Assembly (NCBI GenBank): GCA_947044365.1
Contig: OX345636.1
Location: 7,894,001-7,958,000 of the forward strand
DNA length: 64,000 bases
Reading direction: 5' to 3'
DNA from: Petrosia ficiformis
Lineage: Eukaryota; Porifera; Demospongiae; Haplosclerida; Petrosiidae
Below the pieces are notes generated by a model. The model was given only the letters and a program-made list of their open reading frames with translations, did no database searches and was not told the DNA's origin. Within the stretch, counting starts at the first letter, position 1, and each line of letters opens with the position of its first letter. A program made the translations under genes and the position numbers. This document shows positions 37,070-50,186 of this stretch, piece by piece.

Positions 37070-38300
37070 TGCCTTTTTATAGCATATTGTACAACAACAG
37101 TAATACTGATCGGCACATAAATGTAGCACCTTCTGTTGAAGAAATAGATATCTACATGTACCTCTGTTTACTAACTCAATTGCTACCTACAAAAGCCTAA
37201 CAAACACTGCTAAATACTATTTCAGTTAACCATTAGTGGCATGTACATGTACATGTACATGTATATTATTTGATTAACATTGTACAATGTATTTCAATAT
37301 TTCGATATGCATTCAGCGAAATGATTTATCATATCATTTTACTGTATTGATATCTAAATACTGATATATCACTGATCCTTAGGTAATACTCTCATATATA
37401 GTTGGTCTGCTTTATGCACTCATCTAATAAATTGATTGTATACAAATATATTTAGCAGTTGTGAATCATTATTATATTTCCATCTGGTTCTATTCATGAT
37501 ATATGTATATTCATGATTTTGTAGATGGTGCATTTGTTGACGTAACAACATAAATTAATCTCTCGTCTATCCTGACAATTATGATGAGGTTATTACATTA
37601 TTGGATAATATACCTCTCCAGATCTCCTGTTGAGGTAAGTAATGGAAATCTGAATATTATGCTACATTACTTGTACAAATATATTATTACAAACATGTGC
37701 TTTAGTGATAATATCTGGTATTCCTACATGTATATAACCTCTTCTCCAGTAGCTTCTTCATGAAATCAGGAGAAGATAAATAGATGAACTCTTGGAATGT
37801 ATTAGTTATATACATGTAGCTTCAATACCACTAAAGAAAGTCACAGAAGTAAAATGTAAAACGTAAGGTCATCATTCAAACAATACATGAAAAAGAAGCC
37901 AATCAAAAGAGGTATAAAAGTCTGGGTTTGAGTTGATACTATAAATTGTAGTGTTAGACTTTGATGTTTATATAGTAAATGAAGTGACCATTGTAACACA
38001 ATTAGGTACTTATTTTTTACCAAAATAAGTTGGAATCTTGAATTATATAAAATGTAATGGTTATAGAGCCCCCCAAAACCAGTTGTTAAATGCCTCCCCA
38101 CAAATTTTAATCATTTTAATAATGTAAACAATTGGTAAAATTTCATCATAGCTTCATCAGCCCCTAATTCCTTATGAGACATTATATCTTTTTATAAACA
38201 TATACTAATACGCGTGTTTGACACGAATGTGCCTTTTAAGTTACATCTGATAATTATGTACTGTAATATATCAATATTTAATCCTACTACCCTATATAGA
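37070..38300. other. AT-rich spacer, no gene seen
   Basis: No exon-like frame or repeat unit beyond TACATGTA words (37241-37263). Confidence 0.45.
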
Positions 38301-38317
38301 TTTACATGTACATGTTC

Positions 38318-39828
38318 AGTATACATCTAGTCTTTATGTACATGTACATTTACAAATGTACTGTACACTCATTATGTACACTTTATGTACATTTACAAGT
38401 GTACTGTACACTCATTATGTACACTTTATGTACATGTACATTTACAAATGTTCTGTACACTCATTATGTACACTTTATGTACATGTATACATTTACAAAT
38501 GTACTGTACACTCATTATGTACACTTTATGTACATTTACAAGTGTACTGTACACTCATTATGTACACTTTATGTACATGTACATTTACAAGTGTACTGTA
38601 CACTCATTATGTACACTTTATGTACATTTACAAGTGTACTATACACTCATTATGTACACTTTATGTACATGTACATTTACAAATGTACTGTACACTCATT
38701 ATGTACTTTTTATGTACATGTACATTTACAAGTGTACTGTACACTCATTATGTACACTTTATGTACATGTACATTTACAAGTGTACTGTATACTCATTAT
38801 GTACTGTACACTCATTATGTACACTTTATGTACATGTACATTTACAAGTGTACTGTACACTCATTATGTACACTTTATGTACATGTACATTTACAAGTGT
38901 ACTGTACACTCATTATGTACACTTTATGTACATGTACATTTACAAGTGTACTGTATACTCATTATGTACTGTACACTCATTATGTACACTTTATGTACAT
39001 GTACATTTACAAGTGTACTGTACTCTCATTATGAACACATGTACATTTACAAGTGTACTGTATACTCATTATGTACACTTTATATACATGTACATTTACA
39101 TGTGTACTGTACACTCATTATGTACACTTTATGTACATGTACATTTACAAGTGTACTGTACACTCATTATGTACACTTTATATACATGTACATTTACAAA
39201 TGTACTGTACACTCATTATGTACACTTTATGTACATGTACATTTACAAGTGTACTAGCTGTACACTCATTATGTACAGTTTATGTACATGTACATTTACA
39301 AGTGTACTGTACACTTTATGTACATGTACATTTACAAGGGTACTGTACACTCATTATGTACACTTTATGTACATGTACATTTACAAGTGTACTGTACACT
39401 CATTATGTACACTTTATATACATGTACATTTACATGTGTACTGTACACTCATTATGTACACTTTATGTACATGTACATTTACAAGTGTACTGTACACTCA
39501 TTATGTACACTTTATGTACATGTACATTTACAAGTGTACTGTACACTCATTATGTACAGTTTATGTACATGTACATTTACAAGTGTACTGTACACTTTAT
39601 GTACATGTACATTTACAAGGGTACTGTACACTCATTATGTACACTTTATGTACATTTACATTTACAAGTGTACTGTAAACTTTATGTACATGTACATTTA
39701 CAAGGGTACTGTACACTCATTATGTACACTTTATGTACATGTACATTTACAAGTGTACTGTACACTTTATGTACATGTACATTTACAAGGGTACTGTACA
39801 CTCATTATGTACACTTTATGTACATGTT
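38318..39828. repeat. 49-bp minisatellite, about 30 units
   Basis: Units contain TTTACAAGTGTACTGTACAC and CATTATGTACACTTTATGTA. The main period is 49, with 43-bp units lacking one TACATG step and other indels. The unit has no stop in any plus frame and 49 is one more than a multiple of three, so each frame runs open for hundreds of codons. These frames (38306-39905) are artefacts. Confidence 0.95.
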
Positions 39829-39904
39829 CATATGTCATGTACATGTTCATATGTCATGTACACGTGTCATGTACAGTATACAATGTATGCATATACATTG
39901 AATA

Positions 39905-40240
39905 GGTATACCTATAAACTATATATACATGTACATGCATTCATACTTGGGGCACAATATGTAGATCTCCATGTGTATCTCCATATACATTGTATACATT
40001 ATATACATGTATTATAAATTGAGACTCTGTTTAAAGCAATACAATAACCATCCAATATTTTAACAAACTTTTCATTATTATGAATGTTCCTAACAATGGT
40101 ATATAATGCTTCATCTATTATTGTTGTAGTTATAATTAATTATTAATATTTTTTAAACAAATATTACTTAGTTTCTTATAGAAAGTCAAAATTTAAAATA
40201 TAGAGGGAATGGCCTCATCTTCTAATATGTACTACACAAA
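39905..40240. other. AT-rich spacer
   Basis: Nothing coding or repeated was recognised. Confidence 0.4.
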
Positions 40241-40244
40241 TAAA

Positions 40245-40560
40245 GGTTTGTAACTTTGTATATTTATCAAAATCTACACTATCAATTATTTATAAATTTG
40301 TACATTTATCCTAAATTCTATACCATTTTGAAATATTTAAAATATATACTCATGTACTTTCCCTGTGGCACATGTAGGATTTCATACAGCGGGGTGAAGG
40401 GGGGATATCTCCCCTAACTAAAGTTACATGTACCCCCTGCTAGATTTCAGACCAAATGTATTTCAACATACAATAACATCTCTGCTACAAGCCTTTTGGA
40501 GCTCCAAAAGCCACCAGAAGCAACCTCATAAAGCCTAAATTTATAAAAATTCCTGGGGAA
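40245..40560. repeat. Dispersed repeat, partner of 24120-24500
   Basis: Shares the GGGGGATATCTCCCCTAACT region and CCAAAAGCCACCAGAAG with the other copy. Its start resembles a decayed CAGGGTTTCAT end. Confidence 0.55.
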
Positions 40561-40569
40561 GCACTCTCA

Positions 40570-40978
40570 AACCATGTGTGTGTGTGTGTGTATGTGACTA
40601 TGCATATGCAGTAGTACATGTGTGTGTATGTGACTATGCATATACAATAGCACATGTGTGTGTGTATGTGACTATACATATGCAGTAGCACATGTGTGTA
40701 TATGTGACTATACATATGCAGTAGCACATGTGTGTGTATGTGACTATACATATACAGTAGTACATGTGTGTTTATGTGACTATACATATACAGTAGCACA
40801 TGTGTGTGTATGTGACTATACATATACAGTAGTACATGTGTGTATATGTGACTATACATGCAGTAGTACATGTGTGTATATGTGACTATACATATACAGT
40901 AGTACATGTGTGTATATGTGACTATACATATACAGTAGTACATGTGTGTATATGTGACTATACATATACAGTGTGATT
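40570..40978. repeat. 36-bp tandem repeat, about eleven copies
   Basis: GTACATGTGTGTATATGTGA and CTATACATATACAGTA alternate with a period near 36, so frames stay open on both strands. These are not genes. Confidence 0.92.
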
Positions 40979-41071
40979 TAGGAAACAACTTGAGAATGAT
41001 TCAGTCACTGATAAGGAAATAACTGCAGACAATATTTGAATATAATAAAAAATTACAATTATTCTAATATT

Positions 41072-41092
41072 TGTGTGTGTGTGTGTGTGTGC
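41072..41092. repeat. (GT)n microsatellite
   Basis: Ten GT dinucleotides in AT-rich spacer. Confidence 0.85.
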
Positions 41093-41099
41093 ATTATAA

Positions 41100-43510
41100 C
41101 TTACACTCCATTTCCTACTATATAGATTACAAGTGCAGTGGTACAATCCAGACTTGAAAACAGCTTCAATCACGTGGATAAAATAAATTGGTAGAGCTAG
41201 AAATTGACAGCTGCTGAAAACTTAGAGCCAGATCGAAGTTGTAGCAGCCACTACTTCAATTATACTTCATTTCAAGCTGTGATTCGACAGCGATAGGCTT
41301 CAAGTAAGATGAGCTGTGTTTCAGTGAACTCTTTTGCTACCAGACGTCTTCTGAAAGTTGTTAAGTTAAAGCCATAATCAAAATCATTCTTTGTTAGTTG
41401 CAGGAAAAAACAAAAGCGAGTATTAAGTACAGTAGTCAGTGAAAACTCACGCTTACACGGAACAATAATTAATTAATTGAAGGCATGTTATCACCACACC
41501 CACTTCCTGTTAGTATTTAAAGCATGCAGAGAACACGCTAAATGCGCTTTGCGGAAAACGCTGGTATTTACCCACTTTCTGTCTCTATCTACCTGTGTGT
41601 TAGATTAATTACTATGGAGTACACAATAGTCACTGTAGATTTTGTACACATGTCATCTTTTGAGTGTGGTGAATGTGATTTTCCAGGGAAAACATCTCCA
41701 CTCCTCTGTATGTGATATGAAACACACATCCTCACACATATATTAACACACACTTATAATTATATATATACCTACCACAATAATTATTATACTCTCTCTC
41801 TCTCTATTTCATGTTATGATACTTCCCACTTATTTCAAGCAGAGTTGCAAAAAAGAACTGACAACTTTCACACCCGTTGTAAAATTTAATATTGATCTCT
41901 GTTTTTTCATATTATTTTTTATTATTAATTTTGGTGTTAATACTATGTATGTACTGAATACATGAAGTCAGAGTGACATTCAACCTTCAAGACCAGTTTC
42001 CAGCCCCACCCAATATAACACCTGATTGCAAAGGAGGCAGGTACTGGATGGAGCTAACCCGGACCAGGAGCTATATATGTATGCAGTGGTTATTACCTGC
42101 TCTAGTTGCCATTGTGACCAAGAATATAGCTAATATATGTTAGTGGTGAATATCACATCTTTAATTATGTTTTAATCCATATGATAAATAGTAAACTCGA
42201 GTTTTTAAGAGTATGCCCAGATGCCCAAACAGTAATCAAGAGTATTAAAATTATAAAGCTAATTTTAACTTTCATGGTGAGTGCATGTATTCAATCAAGC
42301 AATAATGGATCAGTGCAATTCCTTCTACAAAATATAACAAGGCAAAAAGATCCTGTGCTTTTTTGTGTGTTTGGTATCGTATGTTTTACCACATAATATA
42401 TTTGAATAACCCATGTATATATGTGCGTGTAGTACATATTTAATTAACTTGCAAATGCATTTGAAAAACAATACAATAAGCAGAAACTGAATCAGAGAAG
42501 CACTTTCATCATGCAAACCTAAATTTTATTAATTAGTACTAGAAATCTAGAAAACAAATTAAAATGTGAATATTTTGAATACATTGCTCCAAATGCATAT
42601 TGATCCATATCGGTGTTTTTTGTATGCAGTAATTTAAATGAGTTATAATTATTATATAAATTATAATATACACTATATATGATGTGGCTATACTGGGCAA
42701 TAGTTATTAGTAAAAAATCCAATGCACATGGATGAACATATAACCCTGAACTTAGAACACCTAATCCCAAATTCAAGTCAAAATGTCAAAGTTATGGTCC
42801 TGCTCTGTGGATCAAAGTTGAAACTCCCAATCCTATATTGTTCAAATCACAAATGTTGTGCTTACACACATACAAAAAAAAACATTCAATTCCAAGTTCA
42901 GGAACAACATACGACGCTGCACTTAGGATAAAACTATAACACCCATGCCTGGTTCACACCACAAGATTGTGACATAGTGGGTTTTGATCATACCATATTA
43001 GTTGATCCAAGTTATGGTACAATCAACCCCTGCCTGTAACACCAATTGTACTCAAAATGAATGTGTGTGTAAATTAAATTTAAAACACATTCATACGTTA
43101 ATTGCAGTTGCAAACACCATTCTACAAGTAATGTGATATACACTGAAATTAAGAAACTATGAATACTTATAACATGTTACAAGATTTAGTTAAAAAAGAC
43201 AATAACTTGATAATAATTAAATCATGCAAAAATGAAGTAAAGAATGTAATTCAGCTGAAGAAAGTCTCCTAGTAGTTAGTGTATAAGTACGGGTAACACA
43301 GTAATCCATAGGATGCAATACTTAGAATTTGGAAAAAATTAATTATCTAGCTACAACGCTTCCAAATTAAATCATCTCTGTATTAAATTGTTACTATAAT
43401 TATTATTGAAATGATGCATTTGTTCCAGATTATGAAAAGGGATACCTTATCCTTATAATAGTTTTTTTAGTGTGGGGATTGTGTTATCCCTACAGATTTC
43501 AGAGTGTGGG
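41100..43510. other. Spacer with one dispersed repeat
   Basis: 41645-41805 is the partner of 25655-25815 and ends in a short CT run. The rest shows no supported exon. Confidence 0.4.
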
Positions 43511-43519
43511 TGCTGTTAA

Positions 43520-45145
43520 TCAACTATCTGGGAAAATATTTTCAAAGACTATAACCATCAGTGTCATGATGATGCAGTGATAGAGAGATATCAGCCAGAT
43601 GACACAACTCAGAAACACATAGCTAAATGGTCTCCTGATAATAGTGAAGGGATAACTAACACTCTCTTGAAGAAGGAGTTCACGAGAGAACATCAGTAGT
43701 AATAATTTTACTGATGAAGGTAAATTCTCAAAGTATATTTTCTGATACCTCTCTTCCTTGAAACACTTTAGTAACAATTGAAATCTATGTTTCAAACACT
43801 CAAAATATAAATTTACAAAATATTCTCTTATTCAAATTTCATATTTTAGTTTCCAGCCCGAAATTTAAAAGTTAAAGAGGGAGTAATGTCTATCTCACAG
43901 CTATTACACAACTAGTTGCTAAATATTCTATTTTCGTGACTAATTATTATTATTATTATTATTATCACCAAAATTATACAACTCAGATAAGATGTATGAC
44001 TGAGTCGAATGAGTTTAAGGAGTTGATTGCTGAAGGTACAAAGAAGTTAGAGTGAAGGAAAATTAGATGGAGTAGTCGAACAGTATATAGGCAAATGTAG
44101 TAAAAATGTAGGCACCACAGTGATTTTGGATATGGAATCCTCTCTTTCATAATTTGTCTCTGACTCAACAAACAAATCAATGCAGGCAGACATTTTAGTT
44201 GGCAGTAACACCATTGCTTACCATGTCTGTAACCATAGATAAAGCATCATCCAGTGTATGTATGGTGATTGATTTTTGATGATTTGTGTGTTAGAGGCTG
44301 CAAACTTTCTCTACAGATATGGTCTCTTTCTGTCATCCTGTCCTTCAAAAACACAACCAATCTGTTTGCTTATCCATCTTTCCTCTCTATTTTAACTGAT
44401 ATAAAATCTTCAAATTCTTCCAAAGAAGATGTGCTTCAGTAATGTTTCGTTTATATTGTGCCATGGTTGGTGTTTTCAGATCTTTATCATCCAAGTTAGC
44501 AGGAAGGAAACATTTCAGAACTGCCTTGATAGTACTACATATTTTAGCAAGTGGAATCTGTTCTGCTAATAAAATATAATGCAACTTTCAAGTCGTTGTC
44601 AAGTATTGCTTACCACCACCTTTTGTTTTATTGCTAAATCATTCATCAAAAATGTCAAATGATGGACGATGCAGCTGTAATGGTAGATATTTCTTTTTGA
44701 ACAAAAAGGCAATGCTTTAGATAACTGATCTATATTAGATAACTGAAAAGCTAAACTGATCTCTGCAGGTAGACCTCCTACCTGCAGAGATCAGTCCACC
44801 TTTTTCGAGATCTCGTGCTTGCTTTTTCATTTCATCACATTACCCCCAATTTCACCGCTCTCAAATGTATTGTCAACTTCTGAACTTGTTCAGTACATTC
44901 TTTTCCTTCAACTTGCATTGCTTTCACTTGATGTTCCCCTAAGCCAAAGCTCACCACTGAGAATTGATGTTGCAAGCCTTTCAATAATTCAGTGAGCATT
45001 ATCAGAGCAGAAACTTCTTGTTTATAAATGCACGTCAATGGCAACATAAAATTTTCTAATGGCCATTTTTGTTGATGAGCATGTTTAATGACATACTTAC
45101 CTCCAGCGTTTCTAATTCGAGGAATCCATTCTTTACTTCAGTAAA
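43520..45145 (-). pseudogene. Possible decayed gene or transposon ORF remnants
   Basis: Several protein-like minus-strand pieces follow each other: 45140-44835 (HQQKWPLENF, SALIMLTELLKGLQHQFS, then CTEQVQKL), 44584-44387 (LPANLDDKDLKTPTMAQYKR), 44180-43983 and 43795-43520. Their amino-acid make-up is more protein-like than the surrounding noise, but stops and frame changes separate them and no domain is identified with confidence. They may be exons of an unknown gene or a decayed transposon protein. Confidence 0.28.
44755..44795. repeat. Perfect 18-bp hairpin, 5-base loop
   Basis: ACTGATCTCTGCAGGTAG (44755-44772) pairs exactly with 44778-44795 around ACCTC. It could be a small RNA hairpin or a remnant of an insertion end. 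Confidence 0.85.
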
Positions 45146-45940
45146 ATACGAGGGGTGAGCCTCAAAGCTTACTTTCACCTCTTACAGATGGCCTTGTTGG
45201 TGCAGCAATACATTTTACCGTGTTATACCACTGCTTCTGACATCCTAATAATCACATGAAGATAAGCATGCTGTAATTTGGCACACATTCATAGTGTGAA
45301 CAATCCTCTGACACTTCAAGTAGGTCATCATATGTACGATTTGTGTTACCTGTACAGGTTGAAATGATGCAAAAAAGTAGGGGAACAATACAACTGCGTT
45401 GCATGTATACCTGATGCCATTTCTTTGCCATTAAACTACCAAAACGAGATCAAACTTAGTAACCAAGGAAGAATGTAACAGGAAAGAAGAGTAGAAAATC
45501 ATATAACAAACAGCTCACTGGAAGTCATTCAAAATGGCGTATACAACAAAAAGATTGCCCACCCAGGCAGCAAAGTATATGTCTACTACCATTGGACATA
45601 ACACAAAACTTCAGCATAATAGCATGCTTTCTCCAAACTTCTCATGTGGTCAAAAGCACGAGCAGAAACCACTTTCCTGCACTTATCTGTTGAAAAAGGA
45701 GTTGAAGCTGTGCTAACGTTTTTGTGTTGCATTTAGAATCTCTCCAGTAACTCAATCATGCATTTAAAATTTTAGTGATTGATGTCATAAATCTTCAGTT
45801 ATCAATTTCCTTTGAATTTGATTTAGTTGGCAGAAATGATAAAAATTATAAATCCTAAATTTGGGTCTGCAACTGATGTAGTGATTGTAGTACATGTTTC
45901 AAACTCCAAACATTCGCTTAATCAACGTATACATTAAGGC

Positions 45941-46172
45941 CACCATACAATAGGCAACATTGTTGCCAGCAACATGACACAACAGCTATAGTGTTACTGA
46001 AATGTTGCCTAATGTATGGTGGTCTTTATTCCCTTGATCTTTCTGGCAACAAGAAATAGGGACTTGCTCTATTTTCTGGCAACACGTTGCTGTTTGCCTG
46101 CAATAGGCAACATTTAAACATACACTGGACAACATTGCTGCAGCAACACTGTTGCCTAGTGTATGGTGGCAA
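45941..46172. mobile_element. TIR element built of GGCAACA repeats
   Basis: GCCACCATACAATAGGCAACA at the left and its inverted counterpart (TGTTGCCTAGTGTATGGTGGC) at the right bound about 230 bases. The left end alone also pairs with TGTTGCCTAATGTATGGTGG at 46002-46023. GCAACA/TGTTGC words are repeated throughout. A compact MITE with internal hairpins. Confidence 0.7.
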
Positions 46173-46179
46173 TTATCCA

Positions 46180-46680
46180 GCCCCACCCTATTATTACTGC
46201 AGAACTATATATATAGAACTAGAAGAATTCGACCTAAGGCGGGTGTGACGTCAGTATACGTTTGATGTAAGGATCGCAAGCATGTTCCTGCTGTTCTTGT
46301 TACTTTGGTTCTCTCTCCTGTCCTCTCTACCCCAATGGAGGTGCCATCTTATGAAGCTAGAATTACCCTTCCAGGAGGTGCAGAACAAGTAATATCGATA
46401 AGAGAGCTATGACTGTCATCCAGATAATATAGTAACGTGAACCGTTTTGAGTAGAATATCATCAGTATTTGGTGGCAGAGGTGAGCTGGGACTTCAACTT
46501 GGGAAGAAGATTGTCTGAAGAAGTAAGTCATGATTACATAATGCTTTTTTGTTCAGTAATACATAATATAATCTCAAGTTAGTATAATAATAATTATAAT
46601 AATTATATAACTGAACTACTATACTACAACATTAAACTCTACATAATTATAGTGACATTATGATATTAATTATTATGGGT
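46180..46680. other. Spacer, no gene seen
   Basis: No supported exon or repeat. The stretch ends at the decayed MITE. Confidence 0.35.
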
Positions 46681-46686
46681 CTTAGG

Positions 46687-47021
46687 GCTATTCCTGTAAT
46701 TGCTTCCTGCATCGTATAATTAATTTACATTTATGTTCGTATCATTTACGTGAGTATTCATTGTATAAGTAGTTAAGGAAGTTACATCATTCCTGGGACC
46801 TCGTTCAATTGGTATGTGAAAGAGTATGTGCAGGAGGATTCAGGAAGAATGTAAAACTGCTAATAATTGTTGTATATAGCAGAGAAACAGAGATCTGTGT
46901 GCTTAAGACTGCAATTACACTTACTTCTTTGGGTCCTAGTTTTTTAGTACATAGAAAGGTAGAGACACTAGTGCCATCAGCAATGATTCATACTTAGTAA
47001 TCACAAAGCAATTATAGGGAT
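46687..47021. mobile_element. CATCCCTATG-family MITE, decayed
   Basis: Recognised by CTATTCCTGTAATTGCTT, AGTTAAGGAAGTTACATCATTCC and the right TIR remnant AAAGCAATTATAGGGAT. It lies immediately outside the left arm of the large palindrome. Confidence 0.6.
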
Positions 47022-48295
47022 ATGTTTTTCTCAATATATCTTGTTATTATTCTTTACACTATACAATATCTATAATAGAGAGATGTTTGGATATATAATG
47101 AGTATCAGAGAGTACGATAGTACTCTCTATGTAGGGATGGCACCAAAAAAAATGGACGCCCACACATTTCAATTGCAAGTGATGAGCTGAAATCTCTGGT
47201 AATATATAGAAATACACACATACCTATTCATATCTAGTGTTTTTATGACTACCAACACCTTCTAGATGGCCAAACATTGTCGCTAAGGTAGAGAACCGGC
47301 AAAATCTTCATCATATTATTATTATTATTTTCAGACAAATCATTTTTTTGTTTGTTGAAATATCACAATGATTCTAGCACCATTCCAGTCGCATTTATAG
47401 TAAAATTCTGGTCTACACGTATCGAGATGATATCTACAGATGAAAGAAGACAGTCTCAACGACTACAAAGATTTGATCTCGAATTGGACGCCATTTTCCT
47501 AAGTGGAATTTAATTACGCATCCGCATTCGTTTACTCGGCACATGGAAGCTGAAATGCTTGTTGCATTGGCATATATAGTGATAAAATTTGTGACCAAAT
47601 ACATTCTTATATAATAATTATTAATATTAAAGCCATTGTATAATAATATTGTATACTATGATAAGCATTGGAATACTGAATGGTTGACACAGTGACTGAC
47701 ACTACTTCTTGTAGGATGGCAGACAGTGCTGCATGTAAGTGAAATAGAGAATATACATCATCTGTAAGTAAAAGAGAATGATAATATGTCTATATTTTAA
47801 ACTATATTCAATGTTGTACCAAATTATGTGTTTATATAATCTGGATGAGATGAATAAACATACTTATTGAATACATCTGACTTTTAAAACAGGATATACA
47901 TCATCATAAAGGTAGTGAGTGTGTCAAGTGACTGTTAATAGATATTTTCTCAGGTATAACTAAACTGTTAATGTTAATATCAAAGCAACTTATATATTCT
48001 GATAGTGTAATACACACAAAAAAAATATTATCTTGTCTGAGAAAATCTACCAGTAAACAGTCACTGATTACTCATTACATAATATAATTATATATATGAA
48101 ATATGATATTATATTTCAGTAAATGAAGTTTAAAATATTGTCAATTGACTGTAGTAGTAGAATCCAAAAAATGGTGTTGAATACATCAAAACTAATAAGA
48201 CATATTCAGACAATGAGTGTTTGAGTTTAAAATTATATTGCATTCACATTTTAAATGTCTATTTATGACTCATAGAGATGGCTTCCAACAGTTTT

Positions 48296-48470
48296 GAACT
48301 GTTAAATGTTTGTGACTACACATACATATGTGAACATAGTTAAGGAAGTTGCAACATTACATCATTATGGGGACTAGCTAATTACTAGGCATGGCATGTG
48401 AAAGAACTCACTCTTGAGCCTCAGACTAGCAGGAGAATGTAAAATAGCACCTAATACTAATACCTATTGT
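48296..48470. mobile_element. CATCCCTATG-family MITE fragment inside the palindrome
   Basis: Contains CATAGTTAAGGAAGTTGCAA, ATTACTAGGCATGGCATGTG and CTAGCAGGAGAATGTAAAAT in family order. It breaks off at the start of the perfect hairpin. Confidence 0.5.
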
Positions 48471-48778
48471 ACAAGAATAATAAAAAACATTTTCAATAAA
48501 AATGAAAGAAGATGTAGGGATGTCAAAACCCAAAAAGCAAGCAAACAAGGTTGGGAAGCTAACTTAGGACCCAAAATTAAACAAACCACTTCCATATAAC
48601 CCTACATAAGTGCTTACACCTCTGTACAAAGAGCTGTAATTATGTAGGGTTATATGGAAGTGGTTTGTTTAATTTTGGGTCCTAAGTTAGCTTCCCAACC
48701 TTGTTTGCTTGCTTTTTGGGTTTTGACATCCCTACATCTTCTTTCATTTTTATTGAAAATGTTTTTTATTATTCTTGT
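48471..48778. repeat. Perfect 139-bp inverted repeat
   Basis: 48471-48609 and 48640-48778 are exact reverse complements with a 30-base spacer. The frames read on each strand end in the same 42-residue tail because the arms are identical. A transcript would fold into a long double-stranded RNA. Confidence 0.95.
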
Positions 48779-49654
48779 TTTCATTGATTTTTTTCTAAAC
48801 GATGTGAATGTTTTTTTGTAGATTGCAGAAATACTATATATCATTATGAAATCATGCAATCAAAAATGCATTAAAATTTGTTCATCAATGAAGGTCAGTC
48901 TTTTGTTTATGTATTGATTATCATTCTCTTTCACTTACAGATGATGTATATTCTCTATTCACTTACATCACTGTCTGCAGTCCTACAAGAAGTAGTGTCA
49001 GTCACTGTGTCAACCATTCAGTATTCCAATGCTTATCATAGTATACAATATTATTATACAATTGCTTTAATATTAATAATTATTATATTCATTATTAGTA
49101 TTTGCTCACAAACTCACAAATGTTATTACAATGCCAAACACTTCCACCTTTTCAGCTTCCATGTTACGAGTATACAAATGCGCATGCGTAATTAAATTCC
49201 ACTTAGGAAAATGGCGTCCAATTCCAGATCAAATCTTTGTAGTCGTTGAGACTGTCTTCTTTCATAGTATCTGAAGATATCATCTCGATACTTTACGACC
49301 AGAATTTTACTATAAATGCGACGGGAATGGTGCTAGAATCATCGTGATAGGTCAACAAACAAAAAAATGATTTGTCTGGAAAATATTAATATGATGAAGA
49401 TTTTGCCAGTTTTGCCACTCGCCGGTTCTCTACCTTAACAATAATCTTCGGCCATCTAGAAGGTATTGGTAGTCATAAAAACACTAGATATAAACAGGCA
49501 TGTGTGTATAGAAACTTATGTGTATATATTACCAGAGATTTCAGCTCATCACTTGCAATTGAAATGCATGGGCGGCCATTTTTTTTCCGTGCCATCCCTA
49601 CATAGAGAGTACTACCGTACTTTCTGATATATCAGAGAAACAGTATAAAAATCA

Positions 49655-49905
49655 TGTAAGAATATTAAACGAGTAAGAAAAGCAAGTAATTATAATGAGT
49701 TGTTGAGTTTCAGACATGAGAGAGTCATCAGCAATGTCTAAGATTAGAGTATTAAAGGAGTACTTCAGTTTCATCAAAGATCTGTAGACTTCAATTATGC
49801 ATTGTTCAGGCCATAGTTTTCATAGTATGCATAAAGGGACACTAGTGCATGCATGATTGATTTATAGTCACTGCAAAGCAATCGTAGGGATACTTTTTCT
49901 CAATA
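49655..49905. mobile_element. CATCCCTATG-family MITE, decayed, outside the right arm
   Basis: Only the right end (CAAAGCAATCGTAGGGATAC) and weak body similarity remain. Its position mirrors the copy at 46687-47021. Confidence 0.4.
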
Positions 49906-50186
49906 ATTATATCTTCTTTTCTTTAAAATGTTGCATATCTCATGAGTCCTCCATTTATTTCATGAATTTTATTTTATTCATGTGTGGAATATGTGTTCCT
50001 ACATAAACTGTAGTTCCCATTATTAAATAATGTTAATAACTTTTTATTAAAATATTAAATGTACTAATATACATGTACCATAACAACAAACTAATATAAT
50101 ATAAAATACTGTATTTTCATCTAAAATATATAGTAAACTACTTGTATTACATGTAACTAATAATTATATAACTATTGTTTATATTA

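Larger units (their letters stand above)
47103..49632. mobile_element. Large foldback-like palindrome
   Basis: The left arm (about 47103-47785) and right arm (about 48917-49632) are inverted, diverged copies. Matching landmarks are TAGGGATGGCA / TGCCATCCCTA, GATGAGCTGAAATCTCTGGT, AAATGGCGTCCAATT and GTATACTATGATAAGCATTG. Small indels make arm offsets vary. The centre holds a decayed MITE and a perfect hairpin. The outer terminus recurs alone at 28226. No transposase is visible. It is best described as a foldback-type element; an inverted segmental duplication is the alternative. Confidence 0.8.

Noticed and set aside
38306..39905. Long plus-strand ORFs (up to 440 codons)
   Set aside because: All three frames are open because the 49-bp repeat unit lacks stops. 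The peptides are pure repeats without domain character.
40485..40988. Minus-strand ORF of 167 codons
   Set aside because: Period-36 repeat keeps the frame open. Its end reads into a dispersed repeat.
48414..48859. Two ORFs on opposite strands with identical C-terminal tails
   Set aside because: The identity follows from the perfect inverted repeat and is not evidence of duplicated genes.
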